Part shown: positions 52,771 through 61,480 of the stretch, one piece after another
How the letters are laid out: every line of letters starts with the position of its first letter
How positions within the stretch are numbered: position 1 is the first letter of the stretch
Assembly: GCA_910574915.1 (NCBI GenBank)
Contig: CAJTCR010000011.1
Location: 1-64,000 of the forward strand
Length of the DNA stretch: 64,000 bases
Origin: Eubacteriaceae bacterium
GTDB lineage: Bacteria > Bacillota > Clostridia > Lachnospirales > Lachnospiraceae
Reading direction: 5' to 3'
Program-made: the position numbers and the translations under genes
The notes under the pieces: generated by a model
Databases searched by the model: none
What the model was told of the DNA's origin: nothing
What the model saw: only the letters and a program-made list of their open reading frames with translations

Positions 52771-53281
52771 ATTTTATACCACTCCTTTTTTCTACAGCCT
52801 CCAGCTTTTGGTTGATTTTAAGCAGTACCGGATACAGAACAATCATAATCAATACCGTATAGACAAGCTCCGGGATGATCACATGCAGCAGGTAATAGCC
52901 AAAGTGAAACTGCCCCCGGAACATAAATTTTAAAATATAAACTGCAACATTATAGACAATATCGCTGACAGAAATCAAAAGCATCGGCAGCTTGATATCG
53001 TCTGGAAAGAAAAATTTGCGGAACATACCGTTGCAGTATCCTGCATACATATAGACAAGGGCATAAAATCCGAAAATCGTCCCGTAAAAGGCGTCAAAGA
53101 CCAGCCCTGTAAAAAAACCGATGTACATGCCTTCCTTGCGGCCGCGCATAAAGCCAAACGAGGATACGACGACAATCAGAAGGTTCGGCGCGATCGAGGC
53201 GAATGCCAGCGCCTGAAACAGTGTTGTCTGTAATAAAAAGCAGACGAATATAATTAAAAATACAGTAAGTTTTCTCCTCAT
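52763..53281 (-). CDS. mreD: Rod shape-determining protein MreD
   Basis: 172 residues with five membrane helices, beginning MRRKLTVFLIIFVCFLLQTT. GRKEGMYIGFFTGLVFDAFYG is the typical MreD centre. It links MreC to the membrane complex. Its end overlaps the PBP2 start by 8 bp, so the two are translationally coupled. Confidence 0.94.
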   Translation of the reverse strand: MRRKLTVFLIIFVCFLLQTTLFQALAFASIAPNLLIVVVSSFGFMRGRKEGMYIGFFTGLVFDAFYGTIFGFYALVYMYAGYCNGMFRKFFFPDDIKLPMLLISVSDIVYNVAVYILKFMFRGQFHFGYYLLHVIIPELVYTVLIMIVLYPVLLKINQKLEAVEKRSGIKFV

Positions 53282-53294
53282 GCCTTTTTCCTTT

Positions 53295-54164
53295 TTAGTT
53301 TTGCGCTGACTGCACGGACTGCTTTTTATCCAGGATCACGAGCACATGCTTGATATGTTCAAAATCCACCGCAGGCGTAATCGTCCCGGACTTTGTCAGG
53401 TTGTTTGCATCGGTATTTAATTCGTTGATCTGCCCGATTAATAAGCCCGGCACATATTTGCTGCTTGTATAGGAAGTCACGACCTGGTCGCCGATTGCCG
53501 CCTTGTTTTTTTCATCCGATAAATCGGTAAAGCCGATGACCTGCTTTTCGCTCATCATCTCTAAGTCTCCGTTGACAAAGCATTTGTCAGAGGTTGTCAG
53601 CACCATCGCGCTGACGCTGTTACGGTCGTCGATAATGGAACGGACGTTGGCAAAGTTCGGCCCGACATTCGTTACAATCCCAACCAGCCCGCTGCCTGCG
53701 ATTACGTTCATATCCACTTCGATCCCGTCTTTGGAGCCTTTATCGATAATAAACGTATCAAACCAGTTGCCTGCGTCTTTGCCGATAATGCTTGCCCCGA
53801 TTTTTTCGTATTTGTACTGTTCATCCAGGTCTAACAGCTTTCGCATGTCTTCAATGTCGTACTGCTCCATTTTATAGATGCTAAGCTCTGTCGTAAGCTC
53901 GTCCACCTGCGCCTGTAGCTGTTCGTTTTCTGCCATTACGTCCGCAAGCTTTGCCAGGTTGTCCTTGACGCCGCCTGCCCAGGAGCCGATTTGGTTAATT
54001 CCTTTCTGCATCGGAATAAACGCATAGCCAGCCGCGGTGTTTAAAGGCGTAAAAGGCACGTCGAACAAAAAGCTGGCAAACATAGCGATAATACACAACA
54101 CAGACAGTGACCAGAGCATATATTTTGCCGGGATGCGGCGGCGGGATTTTCTTCTTCTTCTCAT
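53295..54164 (-). CDS. mreC: Rod shape-determining protein MreC
   Basis: 289 residues. One N-terminal membrane helix (about 13-33), a coiled coil with LADVMAENEQLQAQVDELTT (about 70-100), then the external beta domain with IGASIIGKDAGNWFDTFIID and GSGLVGIVTNVGPNFANVRS. The order is normal for MreC, the scaffold outside the membrane that activates PBP2-RodA. ATG 54164 has GGGGA upstream. Confidence 0.96.
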   Translation of the reverse strand: MRRRRKSRRRIPAKYMLWSLSVLCIIAMFASFLFDVPFTPLNTAAGYAFIPMQKGINQIGSWAGGVKDNLAKLADVMAENEQLQAQVDELTTELSIYKMEQYDIEDMRKLLDLDEQYKYEKIGASIIGKDAGNWFDTFIIDKGSKDGIEVDMNVIAGSGLVGIVTNVGPNFANVRSIIDDRNSVSAMVLTTSDKCFVNGDLEMMSEKQVIGFTDLSDEKNKAAIGDQVVTSYTSSKYVPGLLIGQINELNTDANNLTKSGTITPAVDFEHIKHVLVILDKKQSVQSAQN

Positions 54165-54175
54165 ACCGCAGTCCC

Positions 54176-55195
54176 CTATTTGTAGATACTGGATTTTAAG
54201 CTGTATGCAAGATGCTTGTATTCGTTGTCAGATACAATTTTAATCAACCCCTGCGCAACCGTTTCTTCCGGGTTGTCGCAGCAGTTGACCTTGATATTGG
54301 TAATCTGCTTAAACAGCTCGTCTAACTTGTCGATCTTAGAGCTGCCTCCGGTAATATAGATGCCTGCGTAAATAATATCTTTTGCAAGCTCCGGCGGCGT
54401 CTTTTCTAAGATCAGCTTGATATTTGTACAAATATTGGTCAGATGGTCGCGGATTGCCTCATAGACGATCGAGGCGGTAATCTCCATCTCAATCGGCAGG
54501 CCGCTGACCACATCCCTGCCTACGATGACCAGCTTGTCTTCCCTGCCTTCCAAGGCGCAGCCAAGCTGCTCCTTTAAGGAACAAGCCGTCTTTCTGCCGA
54601 TCACAAGGTTATAGTTTTTACGGATATAGCTGATAATCGATTCATCCAGGCGGTTGCCGCCAAAGTGCAGCAGGTGGCTGATAACGAGCCCACCCAGCGA
54701 AATAATAGAGATCTCTGTCGTGTCCGCGCCGATATCAACGACCATAATGCCCGTTGGCTCGTTGACATTAAGCCCAAGCCCTACGGCGTCCGCGATCGGC
54801 TTTTCACACAAAAGGACGCTCCTTGGCTTTGCCTTGCTCTTAAAAAAGATATCGGAAAACGCCTTTTTTTCCACTTCTGTAATGTCTGTCGGCACAGCGA
54901 CGACAAATTCTGCGCCGCGGGTCTTGCCCTTTGCATTTTTTTCCAGAAATTCAAACAACATTGTCTGCATATTGTTATAGTCTGCGATCACGCCGTTTAC
55001 AATCGGAAACGTTACTTGAATCTGGTCTGGCGCCTTTTCATACATCGCATATGCGTCGTTGCCATAGGAATACATCTGATTTTTGTTAATAATCGCAATC
55101 GTATTTTTTTCGTTTAAAATCGTTCCGCTGGCTTTGCAGTAAATTTTTAAATTGGCAGTGCCTAAATCCACACCATAAATATTTGCTGACATCAT
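54176..55195 (-). CDS. mreB: Rod shape-determining protein MreB (actin homologue)
   Basis: 339 residues. The actin fold motifs are visible: phosphate 1 in GVDLGTANLKIY, phosphate 2 in MVVDIGADTTEISIISLGG, and the adenosine loop in IYAGIYITGGSSKIDKL. It forms filaments that guide wall synthesis. ATG 55195 follows AGGAGACA. The sequence is diverged from Bacillus MreB, as is common in Clostridia, and might equally be called an MreB-like paralogue. It begins the mreBCD operon. Confidence 0.9.
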   Translation of the reverse strand: MMSANIYGVDLGTANLKIYCKASGTILNEKNTIAIINKNQMYSYGNDAYAMYEKAPDQIQVTFPIVNGVIADYNNMQTMLFEFLEKNAKGKTRGAEFVVAVPTDITEVEKKAFSDIFFKSKAKPRSVLLCEKPIADAVGLGLNVNEPTGIMVVDIGADTTEISIISLGGLVISHLLHFGGNRLDESIISYIRKNYNLVIGRKTACSLKEQLGCALEGREDKLVIVGRDVVSGLPIEMEITASIVYEAIRDHLTNICTNIKLILEKTPPELAKDIIYAGIYITGGSSKIDKLDELFKQITNIKVNCCDNPEETVAQGLIKIVSDNEYKHLAYSLKSSIYK

Positions 55196-55215
55196 TCTTG
55201 TCTCCTATTCAGGGA

Positions 55216-55905
55216 TCAGAGCAATCCCTTTTCTCTAAAACTGTAGTATTTGTGATCGCCGATAATAATATGGTCTGACAGCTCGATTTGCAGCATTTTC
55301 CCACATGCGGCGATGCAGTCTGTGACTTTTTTATCCTCACGGCTAGGCTGCGGCCTGCCGCTTGGATGGTTATGCAGAATTATGATCGAAACTGCCTGTG
55401 CCTGCAATGCCTGGATAAAAATATCCCGCGGCGATACAATCGAAGCGTTTACGCTCCCTACCGTCAGCGTACGCTCGCCAAGATAGCGGCATTTGCTGTC
55501 TAACATACAGACGACAAAGTTCTCCTTTGGCTCATGCCGCAGCTTTTCCATATAAAAATCAGCGACTTCCTTAGGAGAGGTAAAACTGATCTTCATGCTG
55601 CGCCCTGTCCTTGCAATGCGCCTTGAGATCTCCGCAATGCATTTTAGCTGGATCGCTTTTACTTCGCCGATGCCTGGATACTCCATCAGCGTGCGCATAT
55701 TGTAGTCGTACAGGTTCATCAGGTTGCGGTTTCCTTTTTCCAGAATCATTGCCGCAAGCTCGATCGATGTGTGTGCTTTTGTCCCGGTACGGATAAAGAC
55801 TGCCAAAAGCTCTGCGTCTGACAATGCTTCCGGCCCGTAGTACTTGCATTTTTCATAGGGCCTTTCGGTATCCGGTAGTTCTTTTACAGTGAAATGTTTC
55901 TGCAT
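55216..55905 (-). CDS. radC: RadC family JAB-domain protein
   Basis: 229 residues from ATG 55905 behind AAGGAGGAGAG. An HhH-like part contains LMEYPGIGEVKAIQLKCIAE, and the JAMM metal motif is IIILHNHPSGRPQPSRED, His-x-His followed by Ser and Asp. UPF0758 proteins were named for DNA repair, but that role is disputed. It stands upstream of mreB, a common Firmicute order. Confidence 0.94.
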   Translation of the reverse strand: MQKHFTVKELPDTERPYEKCKYYGPEALSDAELLAVFIRTGTKAHTSIELAAMILEKGNRNLMNLYDYNMRTLMEYPGIGEVKAIQLKCIAEISRRIARTGRSMKISFTSPKEVADFYMEKLRHEPKENFVVCMLDSKCRYLGERTLTVGSVNASIVSPRDIFIQALQAQAVSIIILHNHPSGRPQPSREDKKVTDCIAACGKMLQIELSDHIIIGDHKYYSFREKGLL

Positions 55906-55981
55906 ATGCTCTCCTCCTTTTTGCTCTCTATCAGGCATAAAGCGCAGGGAGGATATTAGTAATTCTATAATATTAACATAT

Positions 55982-57274
55982 TCATCCAAGTTTCACAAGA
56001 TTTCGCTCATAAAGTTTTTGTAAAGACATCAAAATTCCATATTTTGCATGATACCAGGTCAGCCCGCCCTGAAAATATACGTTGTATGGCTCACGCAGCG
56101 GCGCGTCCGCGCTTAATTCAATCGACGAGCCCTGTACAAAGGCGCCCGCCGCCATAATTACTTTGCTGTCGTAGCCGGGCATGTCCCAGGGCTGCGGCGT
56201 CACAAAGCTGTCTACCGGCGCTGCTGCCTGGATGCCTTCGCAAAAAGCACACAGCCGCTCCGGGGAGCCAAGCGTAACCGCCTGGATAATATCATAGCGC
56301 GGTTCGTTTGCATCCGGTACGCAGGAAAATCCGAGCTGTCCGTATAAATTGGCGGCAAATATCGCGCCTTTTAACGCGCCCGCGGTCACGACCGGAGCCT
56401 GAAACAGCCCCTGGTAAAACGACTGGATCACGCCTAAGGACGCGCCGACTTCTTTGCCAAGCCCCGGCGACGTCAGGCGGTACGCGGCATTTTCCACACA
56501 CTGCTTTGTCCCGACGAGGTAGCCGCCGATCGGTGCGAGCCCGCCGCCTGGATTTTTAATCAGGGAACCGACGGTTAAGTCGGCTCCGGCGTCAGACGGC
56601 TCGGTTTCCTGTACAAATTCCCCGTAGCAGTTGTCCACCATGCAGATAATCGCAGGATTGATTTGCTTGATAAACGCGACCATCTTAGCGATCTGCTCTA
56701 CGGAAAGCGTCGGGCGTGCCTGGTAGCCTTTGGAGCGCTGGATCGTTACCATTTTAGTGTTGTCATGAATGGCATTTTTCATTCCTTCATAGTCAAATTT
56801 TCCATCGGGAAGCAAATCGACCTGCCGGTAGGTGATGCCGTATTCGGCAAGGGAGCCGGTCGACGGGCGGATGCCGATCACTTCTTCTAATGTATCGTAA
56901 GGCTTTCCCGAAGCAGACAAAAGCTCATCGCCCGGGCGCAGGTTTGAAAAAAGCGCCAGCGCCAGTGCATGGGTACCGCACGTAATCTGCGGCCGCACAA
57001 GCGCGTCTTCGGTGTGAAAGCAGTCCGCATAAACTTTTTCCAGCGTATCCCTGCCGTAGTCGTCGTATCCGTAGCCGCTGCTTTGCGCAAAGCAGGCGGA
57101 GCTGACTTTGTTTTTTTGCATGGCACGGATGACTTTTAACTGGTTGATCTGCGCGGTTTCATCGATTTTTTCAAAGCGTCCGGTTAACTGCGCGGCAACG
57201 CTTTCTCCAAAATCCGCCACTGCCTTACTGATGCCCATTTGCTTGTAAATTTTTGTAAATTTGCCATCACTCAT
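55982..57274 (-). CDS. ynbB: Methionine gamma-lyase family protein (aluminium resistance/YnbB)
   Basis: 430 residues of the PLP aspartate aminotransferase fold. RPQITCGTHALALALFSNLR and GDELLSASGKPYDTLEEVIG are characteristic, and TIQRSKGYQARPTLSVEQIA lies near residue 180. ADLTVGSLIKNPGGGLAPIG holds the probable PLP Lys near residue 235. The family is named for homology to carbon-sulfur lyases; the true substrate is unproven. It overlaps the miaA stop by 4 nt (ATGA), as in many Firmicutes. Confidence 0.94.
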   Translation of the reverse strand: MSDGKFTKIYKQMGISKAVADFGESVAAQLTGRFEKIDETAQINQLKVIRAMQKNKVSSACFAQSSGYGYDDYGRDTLEKVYADCFHTEDALVRPQITCGTHALALALFSNLRPGDELLSASGKPYDTLEEVIGIRPSTGSLAEYGITYRQVDLLPDGKFDYEGMKNAIHDNTKMVTIQRSKGYQARPTLSVEQIAKMVAFIKQINPAIICMVDNCYGEFVQETEPSDAGADLTVGSLIKNPGGGLAPIGGYLVGTKQCVENAAYRLTSPGLGKEVGASLGVIQSFYQGLFQAPVVTAGALKGAIFAANLYGQLGFSCVPDANEPRYDIIQAVTLGSPERLCAFCEGIQAAAPVDSFVTPQPWDMPGYDSKVIMAAGAFVQGSSIELSADAPLREPYNVYFQGGLTWYHAKYGILMSLQKLYERNLVKLG

Positions 57275-58224
57275 TGCCCGCTTTGTATTCCTTTCTCCGT
57301 TAATATAGCATTCATATAGGATAAAATTTTGTCGTTATCATAAGAAAACATTTGTTTATTCAGCCAAATCACTTCTTTTTCCCGCCGAAACCACGTAAGC
57401 TGACGCTTGGCAAAGTGCCTGGTATCCCGCTTGATTACCGCAACCGCCTCTTGCAGCGTACATTCGCCGTCAAAATATGCAAACAGCTCCTTGTAGCCAA
57501 GCCCCTGCATAGACACAAGTTCTTTTGTATATCCCATGTCCCGCAGCTTTTCGACTTCCTTTAAAAGCCCCTTTTCGACCATTTGATCCACACGCCTGTC
57601 AATCCGTTCATACAGCCTTGTTCTGCTGTCGTTTAAGACAAAATAGGCGGCATTGTAGGGCGTTTCTTTTTGATGCTCCCTTTCATTATGCTCAGAAATA
57701 CGCGTTCCTGTCAACCAGAAAAATTCCAGTGCACGGATCAGGCGCTTTGTATTATTGGCATGGATCGACTCGGCAGACTTTGGATCGGCTTTTTTTAGCA
57801 TCTCGTGCAAATATGCGCTGCCACGCTCATTCGCAAGCGCTTCTAGCTTTTTGCGGCAGGCGCCGTCTGTTTCCTGGCTGGAAAAATCGATATCGTATAA
57901 AACTGCCTGGATATAAAACCCGGTGCCGCCTGTTAAAATCGGAATCTGCCCGTTTTTGTAGATTTCCTGCATATAGCGTTTGGCATACTGCTGAAAACGG
58001 ACGACGTTAAACGGCTCGTCGGGCATAAATTCATCAATTAAATAATGCGCTACGCCCTGCCTTTTTGCTTCTGAAATTTTGGCGGTGCCAATGTCCATAT
58101 ATTTGTACACCTGCATGGAATCCGCGGAGATAATGGCGCCGTTTACCTGCTTTGCCAGGCGCAGCGACAGTTCTGTTTTTCCGACTGCGGTAGGGCCGGT
58201 TAAAATAATCAGTGGTTTTTTCAT
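57271..58224 (-). CDS. miaA: tRNA dimethylallyltransferase
   Basis: 317 residues from ATG 58224 behind AGGAAAGG; an upstream frame to 58254 is rejected. The P-loop ILTGPTAVGKTELSLRL is near residue 10. ISADSMQVYKYMDIGTAKIS and GGTGFYIQAVLYDIDFS bind substrates, and TRHFAKRQLTWFRREKEV is the tRNA contact. It adds dimethylallyl to A37 of tRNAs reading UNN codons. It lies between the mutSL block and the PLP lyase. Confidence 0.97.
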   Translation of the reverse strand: MKKPLIILTGPTAVGKTELSLRLAKQVNGAIISADSMQVYKYMDIGTAKISEAKRQGVAHYLIDEFMPDEPFNVVRFQQYAKRYMQEIYKNGQIPILTGGTGFYIQAVLYDIDFSSQETDGACRKKLEALANERGSAYLHEMLKKADPKSAESIHANNTKRLIRALEFFWLTGTRISEHNEREHQKETPYNAAYFVLNDSRTRLYERIDRRVDQMVEKGLLKEVEKLRDMGYTKELVSMQGLGYKELFAYFDGECTLQEAVAVIKRDTRHFAKRQLTWFRREKEVIWLNKQMFSYDNDKILSYMNAILTEKGIQSGQ

Positions 58225-58262
58225 AGTCACAGCCTTTCCTGATGGGTAAATCAAATGCCATG

Positions 58263-59351
58263 TTACATGGAGCCGATTTGGATATGCTTGCCTTTAAACG
58301 CAAAGCCGTATTTATAAATACGCGCAGGCGGAATGCCTTTTTTTATCAGCTCGGCGTCATATTTTTTTGCTTCAATCTGGGCGAGCGCTGTCTTTACCGT
58401 ATCCGCCAGCGATCGCTCTTTTTTTGGATGAAACACCTTAAATTCGATAATATAGGCGTCATCGCCTTCTTTTTTCGGCGTCAGCATAATGTCATACCTG
58501 CCAAATCCGCTTTCCCGGTTCGAAGTAATCACATATCGCTTTGACAACTCTACAGTAAGCCCAAGCACAAATCCGTGATAGAACCGTTCGGGCTGCAATT
58601 TTTTTGAAGGCGATGTCCCGGTGTCAAAGCTGCTGAAAATCTCTTCGGACACGCAGTTCATATATTCGTTCATCGCATCGATATCGTGGCAAAGCAGCGC
58701 TTTGATAAACGCGTTGTAGGCAGGCGTATATTCTTTAAACCAGCCTTCGATCATCTGCACGAACATCAGGCGCACTTCCATATTGGTCAGATAAAGCTCG
58801 TACGTCTGCTTCCCGCTTTCGGGATCTGTTACCGCCTGCTGTACCCGCAGATATCCGCTTGCCAGCAGCAGGCTCCACACGGCGCTTGTCTTATAATCCA
58901 GTTGGTCGAACACAATCTGCTCATCTAATTGTGTATAAAACGCACGTCCATGCAGCAGGTCTTCCATCACTATTTTTACATCCGAGCTCCCCTCTCTGAT
59001 CAGCTTTCCGATAAGCTGGTTAGAGCTTGTGTGCACCCAGTAGGCGGCAAGCTTTTTTTCGCGCAGATAATTTAGCACCGACCAGGGATTGTAAATATTT
59101 TTGCAGTCGCCGAAAATAAAGCCGTCGTACCAGCGTCTGGCTTCTTGTTCCTGCTTATATTTTACCGAGAAAAAATAGTCGAGCATACTAAGCGCCAGCG
59201 TTTTTCCGAATCTGCGCGGGCGTGTAATTAACGTCACATCATCCCCGCTTTCCCACCATTGCTTGATAAACATTGTTTTATCAATATAAAAATAGTGGTT
59301 TTCCACAATTTTTTTAAAATCCTGTATCCCAAGCCCGATCGTGCGTGCCAT
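58263..59351 (-). CDS. AAA-ATPase-like/PD-(D/E)XK protein with large internal deletion
   Basis: 362 residues from ATG 59351 behind AAGGAGAA. The N-terminus GIQDFKKIVENHYFYIDKT and P-loop TRPRRFGKTLALSMLDYFF match the family of the 557-residue protein at 2852. At about residue 65 it jumps directly to EQEARRWYDGFIFGDCKNIY, the counterpart of residue 265 or so in the full protein. About 180 residues are gone, in frame, including Walker B (IDEYD). The C-terminal nuclease core NRESGFGRYDIMLTP and AYIIEFKVFHP is intact. It is probably a remnant with no ATPase activity, though the nuclease part could fold. It interrupts the mutL-miaA order. Confidence 0.8.
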   Translation of the reverse strand: MARTIGLGIQDFKKIVENHYFYIDKTMFIKQWWESGDDVTLITRPRRFGKTLALSMLDYFFSVKYKQEQEARRWYDGFIFGDCKNIYNPWSVLNYLREKKLAAYWVHTSSNQLIGKLIREGSSDVKIVMEDLLHGRAFYTQLDEQIVFDQLDYKTSAVWSLLLASGYLRVQQAVTDPESGKQTYELYLTNMEVRLMFVQMIEGWFKEYTPAYNAFIKALLCHDIDAMNEYMNCVSEEIFSSFDTGTSPSKKLQPERFYHGFVLGLTVELSKRYVITSNRESGFGRYDIMLTPKKEGDDAYIIEFKVFHPKKERSLADTVKTALAQIEAKKYDAELIKKGIPPARIYKYGFAFKGKHIQIGSM

Positions 59352-59362
59352 TTTTATTCTCC

Positions 59363-61462
59363 TTATACAATGCGCTTGAATTTTTTTTCAATATGCGTCT
59401 TTGACATCGCGATCATCGTCGGCCTTCCATGCGGGCACTGGTACGGATGCTCCAGTCCCAAAAGGTCAAAAATAAGCTGCCTTGCTTCGGCATCGGACAG
59501 CTTCTGGCTGCCTTTGACCGCCGCTTTACATGCCATCGAAGCAATTTTTTCCAAAACCGGCTCCGGCGTCTTTTTTCCGGTATCATACGTCAAACCATCC
59601 AAAATTTCCAAAAACAGCTCTTTTGCGCTGCAACCGTACAGGTTTGCAGGGACAGCCTGGAGGGCGTACTCCCTGCCGCCAAACGGACTGACTTCAAAGC
59701 CAAGCTGCACAAACGCTTCCTGAAAGCTTTCAAAGATCTGCTGCTCCTGCATCGTCAGCGTAAGAATGATCGGAGGGCAAAGCTGCTGGGAAGAAACCTC
59801 CTGTTCCAATAGGCGCGCCATTATTTTTTCATACAGCACTTTTTCATGCGCGGCGTGCTGATCAATAATAAACAGCTCGTTTTCTACCTGAACCAGCCAG
59901 TAAGTCTCAAAAAGCTGCCCGATCAGGCGGTAATTCTGCTGTTTTGCTTCTTTTATAAAATCCGTATGGCAGGAATATACGCCAGCGCTTTCCGCGATTG
60001 TAAGCTGGTTGCAGGAAGGGGTTGGCAGAGACTGGCTGTCGGGCTGTATGAATGGTTCTGTTATTGCACCGTTTTGCTGCGCGTTTTTTTGATTTCCTGC
60101 TGTATCTTCTGCCGGCTCTTTGTTTTGCGTGCTCTTTTGATCTTTTGTTTGTTCTGTGTTTAAATCTACGTTCAGATCTTCTGTTGCATTTTTCTTTAAA
60201 TCTGCGTTTTGTGCGATCTTTTGGCCTTCTATTGCACCTTTTGTTAGATCTGTATTTTGTGCAATTTTTAGATCTTCTGCTTTATCTTTTATGAGCTCTT
60301 TGTTTTGTCCCTGTGTATATTTACGCTCATACGGGCTGTCTTTTTTTACCGCCTGTGCGATTGCCTCAAGGCGTTTTTTTTCGAACGGCTCCGGGCGTTT
60401 TTGGATTGGCTCGGCGCTTTTTTTTGTTTGCCTTGTTTTTTTATCAGGATCAGGGGTTACCTGCGGCACCATGTCTTTGTGCTCCAAAGCAGAACGGATC
60501 ATCTGTGTAAGCTCGGTGTAGATTTCTTCGCTCTGGCGGAAACGGATCTCCATTTTTGCCGGATGGACGTTGACGTCGATCAGGCTACCGTCGATCGTAA
60601 GCAGCAGTACGGTAAACGGATACTGGTGCTTCATTAAAAACGGTTTGTAAGCGTCTTCGATGCATTTTGTCAGCAGCGGGCTTTTAATATAGCGCCCGTT
60701 GATAAAGTACATCTCATAGCTGCGGTTTCCCCGTGCGGTATGCGGCTTGCCGATATACCCTTGGGCGGAAATCAGGCTGCCCTTAGCCTGTACGGGCAGC
60801 ACGCCGCAGGCGATGTCTCTGCCAAAAATATGGTAAATAATATCCTTAAGCTTTGTATTTCCGTTTGTATGCAGCTTTGGCTGGTTGTTGACGATCAACT
60901 GAAAGGAGATATCCGGGTGTGACAGTGCCAGCCGTTCTGTCAAAGTGCAGATATACGATGCTTCTGTCTGCGGCGATTTTAAAAATTTCCTGCGTGCCGG
61001 CGTATTGTAAAATAAATTGTGCACAAGAAACGTCGTGCCTTCCGGTGCGCCGATCTCCTCCAGGCTGATTTCCTTGGAGCCTTCGATCTTGTATTTTGTA
61101 CCAGACAGTTCTTCGGAAGTTTTTGTAATCAGCTCGACCTGCGCAACGGAGGCAATGCTTGAAAGCGCCTCTCCGCGAAAGCCAAGGGATGAGATAGTAA
61201 GCAGGTCTTCCATACTTTTTAGTTTGCTTGTGGCATGGCGGGCAAACGCGATCGGCACCTGTGCCTTTGGAATGCCCCGCCCGTTGTCCGTAATGCGGAT
61301 AAACGAAATACCGCCTTCTTTGATTTCGATTGTAATCGCAGTCGCATTTGCATCGATTGCATTTTCGACCAGCTCCTTTACAACGGAAGAAGGACGGTCT
61401 ACGACTTCCCCGGCGGCGATCTGGTCAATGGTTTTTTCGTCTAATCGTTGTATTTGTGGCAT
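59363..61462 (-). CDS. mutL: DNA mismatch repair protein MutL
   Basis: 699 residues. The GHKL ATPase domain (1-330) has IAAGEVVDRPSSVVKELVEN, ITDNGRGIPK and FRGEALSSIASVAQ. A linker of about 150 residues is highly repetitive, with units of the type IAQNTDLTKGAIEG and K/Q/N-rich repeats. The C-terminal endonuclease domain contains QHAAHEKVLYEKIM and CKAAVKGSQKLSDAEA, then CPHGRPTMI. The DQHAAHERxxYE-type motif marks endonuclease-active MutL. ATG 61462 has GCAGGAGGC upstream; it is 18 bp after mutS. Confidence 0.97.
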   Translation of the reverse strand: MPQIQRLDEKTIDQIAAGEVVDRPSSVVKELVENAIDANATAITIEIKEGGISFIRITDNGRGIPKAQVPIAFARHATSKLKSMEDLLTISSLGFRGEALSSIASVAQVELITKTSEELSGTKYKIEGSKEISLEEIGAPEGTTFLVHNLFYNTPARRKFLKSPQTEASYICTLTERLALSHPDISFQLIVNNQPKLHTNGNTKLKDIIYHIFGRDIACGVLPVQAKGSLISAQGYIGKPHTARGNRSYEMYFINGRYIKSPLLTKCIEDAYKPFLMKHQYPFTVLLLTIDGSLIDVNVHPAKMEIRFRQSEEIYTELTQMIRSALEHKDMVPQVTPDPDKKTRQTKKSAEPIQKRPEPFEKKRLEAIAQAVKKDSPYERKYTQGQNKELIKDKAEDLKIAQNTDLTKGAIEGQKIAQNADLKKNATEDLNVDLNTEQTKDQKSTQNKEPAEDTAGNQKNAQQNGAITEPFIQPDSQSLPTPSCNQLTIAESAGVYSCHTDFIKEAKQQNYRLIGQLFETYWLVQVENELFIIDQHAAHEKVLYEKIMARLLEQEVSSQQLCPPIILTLTMQEQQIFESFQEAFVQLGFEVSPFGGREYALQAVPANLYGCSAKELFLEILDGLTYDTGKKTPEPVLEKIASMACKAAVKGSQKLSDAEARQLIFDLLGLEHPYQCPHGRPTMIAMSKTHIEKKFKRIV

Positions 61463-61480
61463 GTATTGCCTCCTGCGGTA

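Noticed and set aside
55705-56560. Other-frame open regions opposite radC and the PLP lyase
   Set aside because: Fully contained in well-conserved genes on the opposite strand.
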